The position numbers and the translations under genes are program-made. 11,491 nucleotides of DNA, taken from CAZDEK01 sp964504625 (GTDB lineage: Bacteria; Patescibacteriota; Saccharimonadia; CAILAD01; GCA-016700035). Under the pieces are notes generated by a model that made no database searches, was not told where the DNA came from, and worked only from the letters and a program-made list of their open reading frames with translations. Every line of letters begins with the position of its first letter. Position 1 is the first letter of the stretch. This document shows, piece by piece, positions 8,211 to 11,491 of this stretch. The stretch is from contig CAZDEK010000022.1 in NCBI GenBank assembly GCA_964504625.1, positions 1-11,491 on the forward strand, in the 5' to 3' direction.

Positions 8211-8226
8211 AGTTGACACGTTAACT
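8211..8226 (+). promoter_or_regulatory. 16-bp imperfect palindrome over the -35, candidate MarR operator
   Basis: AGTTGACACGTTAACT pairs with its own reverse complement at 12 of 16 positions, with perfect AGTT/AACT outer arms and a GTTAAC core at 8220-8225. It fully covers the TTGACA -35 hexamer. MarR dimers typically bind palindromes of about this length over their own promoter, and a MarR gene is the second gene of this unit. Binding by that protein is inference. Confidence 0.45.
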
Positions 8227-8242
8227 AATTGCCAAGTACCAT
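8213..8242 (+). promoter_or_regulatory. Promoter TTGACA-18-TACCAT for the redox operon
   Basis: A perfect -35 TTGACA (8213-8218), an 18-bp spacer and TACCAT (8237-8242; 4 of 6 against TATAAT). Transcription seven to eight bases downstream would begin at 8249-8250, on the ATG at 8250, giving a leaderless message. This is the only gap (50 bases) between the glycan cluster and the redox genes. No hairpin plus T-tract terminator is seen in it, so read-through from upstream is possible. Confidence 0.55.
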
Positions 8243-8249
8243 GAGAGCC

Positions 8250-9596
8250 ATGGAGATGACATGGCGACAATGGCGTTGGGTGGTGCTCTGGGCAGCCAAC
8301 GTCGTCATTATTTTTGCGGTATGGGCTACCATAAACCTGGCTAAAATCGGCACTGACTATACCCAAACTCTGCTAGCATTATCGCGACTCGGTGCACTCT
8401 ATGCTGGCTTCACACTGCTTGTTCAGCTCTGGCTAATCGGTCGCCCCCGGCAGCTAGAGGATGACTTTGGCCTCGATCGTTTGACGCGCATTCATCGCTG
8501 GAATGGCTTTGCAGCCGTTCTGCTCGTACTCGTACACGTACCGACCATTCTAGCTGCCTACGCTCCGGTCTATAACGTCGCGATTCCATTAGTGCTGCCG
8601 ATTCTGATGCGGAATCTTGAGGATATCACCAAGGCGTTTCTCGCTGAATTGCTCCTCTTTGTGGTGGCTGCTAGCTCTTTGGTCATAGCTCGTCGTCGTC
8701 TGAAGTACCAATGGTGGTATTACATTCATCTCGCGACATATCTGGTGATTGCGCTGGCTGTTGGCCATCAATTCTCCAACGGACGCGAACTCATTACGTT
8801 GCCATGGTTTAGAGCGTATTGGCTCTTGCTGTATCTTGTAACGGCACTGATGATAGCGTACTACCGCTTCTTCTTGCCTTTCTGGAAATGGCATCGTCAT
8901 CAGTTTCGGGTAGCTCGGGTAGTCGAAGAAGTATCAGGATTTACGAGCTTGTATCTACGTGGCAGGGATCTGCAGAATTTCCGCTACACGGCTGGTCAGT
9001 TTGCAAAGTACTGGTTTGTGGCTCGCGGTTTTTGGGCCGAGGAACATCCATTCACTATCTCGATCGAACCCAATAGTCAGGAGCTGCGTATCACCTACAA
9101 GAACCTAGGAGACTTTACAGCCAAACTGGCTCAGATCCCAGAGGGTACACCAGTGGTCGTAGATGGTCCATACGGTCGCTTTACGCTTGATCGAGCTACC
9201 CAGAAGCGGCTAGTATTTATAGCTGGCGGTATCGGTATTACGCCGATGCGCGCGATGATTGGTGAGCTGGCACGACAGAACGACAAGCGTGAAGTCTGGC
9301 TCTTCTATTCAGTGCGAGACGCGAAAGAGCTGGCATTGAAGGGTGAGTTGGAACGACTGGCGCGCGAGCTCAATCTCACCATTCGCTATGTCATCACAGA
9401 GGGAAAGCTCAAAGGGGCAATCCAAGAAATGCTTACGGCTGATATTCTTGAGCGCGAGCTTGGCAAGTTGACCAAAGCAGATTTTTATATCTGCGGACCA
9501 CCTGCAATGATGAATGCGCTGCGTAGTCAACTCAAGGCTAAGCGCGTGCCATCCGAATTTGTTCATTATGAGCAGTTTAGTTTGGTGAAATCATGA
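8250..9596 (+). CDS. NOX/ferric-reductase-like transmembrane flavocytochrome
   Basis: 448 residues from ATG 8250; in-frame alternatives are TTG 8229, ATG 8241 and ATG 8256. Position 8250 is preferred because the promoter's start site falls there. Six hydrophobic helices (about 10-30, 41-63, 84-104, 127-146, 158-175, 185-208) precede a cytosolic reductase. Four histidines, H82/H96 and H160/H173, give H-x13-H and H-x12-H, the two-heme ligand spacing of NADPH oxidases and ferric reductases. The FAD domain has HPFTIS (266-271), the LGDFTAKL phosphate-binding segment (286-293) and VDGPYGRF (304-311); the NAD(P)H domain has IAGGIGITP (324-332) and YICGPPAM (413-420). It should pass electrons from cytosolic NAD(P)H via FAD and two hemes across the membrane to O2, ferric iron or another acceptor. 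No calcium-binding domain is present, as in bacterial SpNOX-type enzymes. Its stop overlaps the MarR gene. Confidence 0.87.
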   Translation: MEMTWRQWRWVVLWAANVVIIFAVWATINLAKIGTDYTQTLLALSRLGALYAGFTLLVQLWLIGRPRQLEDDFGLDRLTRIHRWNGFAAVLLVLVHVPTILAAYAPVYNVAIPLVLPILMRNLEDITKAFLAELLLFVVAASSLVIARRRLKYQWWYYIHLATYLVIALAVGHQFSNGRELITLPWFRAYWLLLYLVTALMIAYYRFFLPFWKWHRHQFRVARVVEEVSGFTSLYLRGRDLQNFRYTAGQFAKYWFVARGFWAEEHPFTISIEPNSQELRITYKNLGDFTAKLAQIPEGTPVVVDGPYGRFTLDRATQKRLVFIAGGIGITPMRAMIGELARQNDKREVWLFYSVRDAKELALKGELERLARELNLTIRYVITEGKLKGAIQEMLTADILERELGKLTKADFYICGPPAMMNALRSQLKAKRVPSEFVHYEQFSLVKS

Positions 9597-10042
9597 AGAC
9601 AACGACGGAAATTTTTGCCAAACGAACGGCTCAGCTGATTCATCGCATAACGTTTCAAATGGACAAGCAGGGTGAGCGGGTACTGCAAGACAAGCATGAT
9701 CTAACACTATCGCAGTTCTTTGTGCTTATGCAGATGGCGAATGGCCGGCAGTGCCAGCGCGATCTGGCGGAGCAGCTCGGAGTCACGCCAGCGGCAGTGT
9801 CGCGGCATGTTTCACTTCTCATGAAGCGGGGCTATTTACAGCGCATGCCACACGAAGCTGATCGTCGCTACGGCTATCTCGAGGTATCGGAAAAAGGCTT
9901 GGATACCTATCGTGCAGCCGAAACTACTCTCTCTGAGTATTTTGATACGACCTATCGAGGCTTATCTGCTGAGCAGAAGCAACGCATCGATCATGCGCTT
10001 ACAGACTTAGCTGATTGTTTCTGCAAGCACGAAGATTGTTAA
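9593..10042 (+). CDS. MarR-family winged-helix transcriptional regulator with Cys-rich tail
   Basis: 149 residues, a normal MarR length. A dimerisation helix (about 5-30) is followed by LTLSQFFVLMQMA (37-49), the helix-turn-helix QRDLAEQLGVTPAAVSRHVS (55-74), the following helix LLMKRGYLQR (75-84) and the wing HEADRRYGYLEVSEKG (87-102) with the family's D-x-R; C-terminal helices complete the dimer interface. Cysteines lie at 54 and, clustered at the end, at 142, 144 and 149, with H146 between them, which suggests thiol-based redox or metal sensing (inference). ATGA overlap with the upstream flavocytochrome gene; GGTGA (9584-9588) four bases before the ATG is a weak Shine-Dalgarno. By position it probably represses its own operon through the palindrome at 8211-8226. 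Confidence 0.88.
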   Translation: MKTTTEIFAKRTAQLIHRITFQMDKQGERVLQDKHDLTLSQFFVLMQMANGRQCQRDLAEQLGVTPAAVSRHVSLLMKRGYLQRMPHEADRRYGYLEVSEKGLDTYRAAETTLSEYFDTTYRGLSAEQKQRIDHALTDLADCFCKHEDC

Positions 10043-10051
10043 GGTAGCGTT

Positions 10052-10057
10052 AGGAGG
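10052..10057 (+). promoter_or_regulatory. Shine-Dalgarno AGGAGG deciding the FMN reductase start
   Basis: AGGAGG lies one base before GTG 10059 and four bases before ATG 10062, favouring the ATG. It shows that this organism's internal genes do use strong ribosome binding sites, unlike the first genes of units here. Confidence 0.7.
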
Positions 10058-10061
10058 AGTG

Positions 10062-10610
10062 ATGAAGGCTGGAATTATTTTGGGTTCGACACGTCAAGGC
10101 AGGACGGGGGAGCCGATTGCACGATGGGCACTAGAATGTGCTCGAGCGGAATGGAAGGACGGCGAGGTTACATTGCTAGATCTAGCGGAATTTCCGATGC
10201 CATTCGTCGATAGCGCCATCCCACCAGGCGGACTCCAAGGTAAGTACCCGCATCAGGCGGTCCAGAACTGGGCTCATGTAATAGCTCAGCTCGATGCGTT
10301 CATCTTCGTAACGCCAGAATACAACCATGGATATCCGGCGGTGCTTAAAAACGCGATCGATTGGCTGTGGGATGAATGGAAAGGGAAGCCGGCTGGAATT
10401 GTGAGTTATTCCAGTGGTCCAATTGGCGGTGCACGTGGCGCTGAGCAGCTGAAACTGGTGCTCAGCTATGTGGGCTTACGGGTCACCCCTAATCATGTAC
10501 ATATTGGTATGGCCCATGGCGAAATGCCTGAGGCGGCTCAAGACTTTGCCGGTAAGGCATTAGTCGGGACGCTGGCCGAAATGCAGGCGTTGCAGTCGGC
10601 TGCGCACTAA
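10062..10610 (+). CDS. NADPH-dependent FMN reductase (flavodoxin-like fold)
   Basis: 182 residues from ATG 10062; a GTG at 10059 would add one residue but sits too near the AGGAGG. The N-terminal GIILGSTRQGRTGEPIARW (4-22) holds the phosphate loop for FMN, TPEYNHGYPAVLKNAIDWL (84-102) is the hallmark second flavin loop, and SSGPIGGARGAEQLKLVL (117-134) the third. This is the PF03358 family, which reduces FMN, quinones, azo compounds or metal ions such as chromate with NAD(P)H, typically as soluble dimers or tetramers. It follows the MarR gene by 19 bases and is probably cotranscribed with the flavocytochrome. It may supply reduced flavin or act in the same oxidative response; that link is inference. 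Confidence 0.9.
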   Translation: MKAGIILGSTRQGRTGEPIARWALECARAEWKDGEVTLLDLAEFPMPFVDSAIPPGGLQGKYPHQAVQNWAHVIAQLDAFIFVTPEYNHGYPAVLKNAIDWLWDEWKGKPAGIVSYSSGPIGGARGAEQLKLVLSYVGLRVTPNHVHIGMAHGEMPEAAQDFAGKALVGTLAEMQALQSAAH

Positions 10611-10688
10611 AAATGTTCGGCACGATGCTGTTACGAGCGGAGAATAAATTGTTTGTTCGGCTCACCTATTCAGTCGGTCTGAGGGTGG

Positions 10689-10704
10689 TGATACCATAAA
10701 AGGT
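10689..10704 (+). promoter_or_regulatory. Extended -10 promoter for the DUF2177-malic enzyme unit
   Basis: TGA followed by TACCAT (10692-10697) is an extended -10 (TGn then hexamer), the same hexamer as at 8237. The -35 area has only TTCAGT (10669-10674), a poor match. A start seven to eight bases downstream falls at 10704-10705, on the ATG of the DUF2177 gene. The rest of the 94-base gap shows no convincing terminator. Confidence 0.45.
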
Positions 10705-10706
10705 AT
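10691..10706 (+). repeat. Short inverted repeat ATACC/GGTAT across -10 and start codon
   Basis: ATACC (10691-10695) and GGTAT (10702-10706) are perfect inverted arms separated by ATAAAA. The arms cover the -10 hexamer and the first two bases of the ATG. It could be an operator half-site pair; if the mRNA is leaderless it cannot form an RNA hairpin. Five-base arms may also be chance. Confidence 0.35.
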
Positions 10707-11121
10707 GCGAAAAACTATTGTTGCGTATCTAATCTGTTGGCTAACATATCTTGTTTTAGATTGGTTCTGGCTGGCTGTAGCTGCTCGTGAACTGTATCGT
10801 CGAGGACTTGGCACCAATTTGAGCTCATCGGTTCAGCTGTGGCCACTGATGGTGTGGTATGGCGTAGCGAGTCTATTGGTTATAGTCTTTATTATCCGAC
10901 CAGCTTTCAAAAAGGATGATTTAGGTAGGGCATTAGCCAGAGCTGCCCTGCTTGGTGGTGCCCTCTCCGCTGCATTTCACTTGAATAGCCTTGCCTTACT
11001 GAACGGCTGGCCGGTCGGTTTGAGCCTCATGGGGATCATCTGGGGGGCGGTGGTGACAATGGCTGCTACGGCGATTACACATCTAAGCCTACGATCGAAA
11101 TGGCTGGTGACTTGGCTATGA
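10705..11121 (+). CDS. DUF2177 family membrane protein
   Basis: 138 residues, four hydrophobic segments (about 4-26, 47-65, 77-100, 104-126). The family pattern is recognisable: LDWFWLAVAARELYRRGLG (18-36) early, and NSLALLNGWP (94-103) followed by IIWGAVV (111-117) late, corresponding to the usual NLATLKxWP and WGxx blocks. The family is small and its function is unknown. Several characteristic residues differ (AFHLNSLALL at 90-99 where YDLTNLATL is common), so it is a divergent member. No usable Shine-Dalgarno precedes the ATG (AAAGG ends two bases before it), consistent with a leaderless start. ATGA overlap couples it to the malic enzyme gene, but no functional link can be inferred with confidence. 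Confidence 0.78.
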   Translation: MRKTIVAYLICWLTYLVLDWFWLAVAARELYRRGLGTNLSSSVQLWPLMVWYGVASLLVIVFIIRPAFKKDDLGRALARAALLGGALSAAFHLNSLALLNGWPVGLSLMGIIWGAVVTMAATAITHLSLRSKWLVTWL

Positions 11122-11491
11122 CGAACCCAATTGAACTCCATCGTAAGCTTCACGGTAAAATCTCCGTGGCGGCTCGTACGGCACTCACGCCAGATTCCTT
11201 GAAGGAGCTCTATACACCAGGGGTGGCCGAAGTATCTCGACGTCTGGCGGCGCATCCTGAGCAGGCGCGTGATCTGACTGCGGCGGGGCGAGCGGTTGCA
11301 GTGGTATCTGATGGTTCGGCGGTGCTAGGTCTCGGTAATGTTGGAGCTCAGGCGGCTTTGCCCGTTATGGAGGGCAAAGCGTTGCTGTTTGCTGAGCTGG
11401 CAGGGGTCGATGCGTGGCCAATTGTGCTCTCAACCCAAGACCCTGAGGCGATCATCGCCGCCGTGAAGGCTATTGCTCCTGGTTTCGGCGG
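11118..11491 (+). CDS. NAD(P)-dependent malic enzyme, 3' end missing
   Basis: The first 124 residues are visible; the frame is open to the right edge, so roughly two thirds or more of a bacterial short-form enzyme lies outside. Malic enzyme decarboxylates L-malate to pyruvate and CO2 while reducing NAD(P)+. The N-terminal malic domain is clear: HRKLHGKISV (8-17), LYTPGVAEVS (31-40) with catalytic Tyr32, VSDGSAVLGLGNVG (63-76) and VMEGKALLFAELAG (83-96) with catalytic Lys87. The cofactor choice depends on the missing Rossmann domain. ATG 11118 is in a four-base overlap with the DUF2177 stop, and the product starts where short-form enzymes usually do. It could supply pyruvate and reducing power for the NAD(P)H-using enzymes upstream, but that is speculation from proximity. 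Confidence 0.92.
   Translation, partial: MTNPIELHRKLHGKISVAARTALTPDSLKELYTPGVAEVSRRLAAHPEQARDLTAAGRAVAVVSDGSAVLGLGNVGAQAALPVMEGKALLFAELAGVDAWPIVLSTQDPEAIIAAVKAIAPGFG

Noticed and set aside
8229..8249. Earlier starts (TTG 8229, ATG 8241) for the flavocytochrome
   Set aside because: They lie inside or upstream of the likely -10 hexamer, have no Shine-Dalgarno, and add residues with no family support. Not fully excluded.
8589..8900. 103-codon antisense ORF within the flavocytochrome gene, and similar opposite-strand ORFs elsewhere
   Set aside because: No domain or start signal; the opposite frame carries clear conserved motifs, so these are shadows.
10642..10658. Hairpin GAATAAA/TTTGTTC as a terminator after the FMN reductase
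   Set aside because: The stem is AT-rich with a G-U pair, and no T-tract follows.
10614..10661. Direct repeat TGTTCGGC (10614-10621 and 10654-10661)
   Set aside because: Only two 8-base copies; compatible with chance in a 94-base gap.
10613..10699. 28-codon ORF in the gap before the DUF2177 gene
   Set aside because: No ribosome binding site, no recognisable motif, and its end runs through the apparent promoter; likely chance.

Overview
The window holds two functional blocks, all on the + strand and very tightly packed, cut through a gene at both edges. The start-stop overlaps (mostly ATGA), near-absence of spacers, use of TGA as an ordinary stop codon, and gene mix (surface glycan cluster, NOX/ferric-reductase-like flavocytochrome, short NAD(P) malic enzyme) would suit a small-genome Candidate Phyla Radiation bacterium such as a Saccharibacteria (TM7) relative. 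That taxonomic guess is overall recognition only (roughly 40-50% sure); no marker gene is present.

Positions 1 to about 8200 are a surface-polysaccharide assembly cluster: the 3' part of a class I SAM methyltransferase, then seven genes from 737: two GT2 glycosyltransferases (the first with C-terminal membrane segments), three GT4 glycosyltransferases, an O-antigen ligase/polymerase-type membrane protein (Wzy/WaaL, PF04932 type) and a PIG-V-like GT-C mannosyltransferase. The simplest reading is stepwise building of a lipid-linked oligosaccharide on the inner face of the membrane, then polymerisation or ligation and GT-C decoration from lipid-linked donors on the outer face. No flippase, chain-length regulator, priming phosphoglycosyltransferase or nucleotide-sugar gene lies in the window.

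Positions about 8200 to 10610 are a redox operon: a six-helix flavocytochrome with the complete NOX-type four-histidine two-heme pattern and FAD/NAD(P)H domains, a MarR-family regulator with a cysteine-rich tail, and an NADPH-dependent FMN reductase. A 16-bp imperfect palindrome overlaps the -35 of the promoter in front of it, a natural candidate operator for the MarR protein. A second short unit from 10705 pairs a DUF2177 membrane protein with the 5' part of a malic enzyme.

The three genes that follow a non-coding gap (737, 8250, 10705) each have a -10-like hexamer ending 7 or 8 bases before an ATG, so transcription would start on or within one base of the start codon (leaderless mRNA). Several internal genes carry Shine-Dalgarno sequences instead. 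Base composition is visibly AT-richer in the glycan cluster than in the redox and metabolic part, with the change close to 8200. I saw no RNA genes, insertion sequences, CRISPR arrays, convincing intrinsic terminators, or gene-free stretches over 300 bases.
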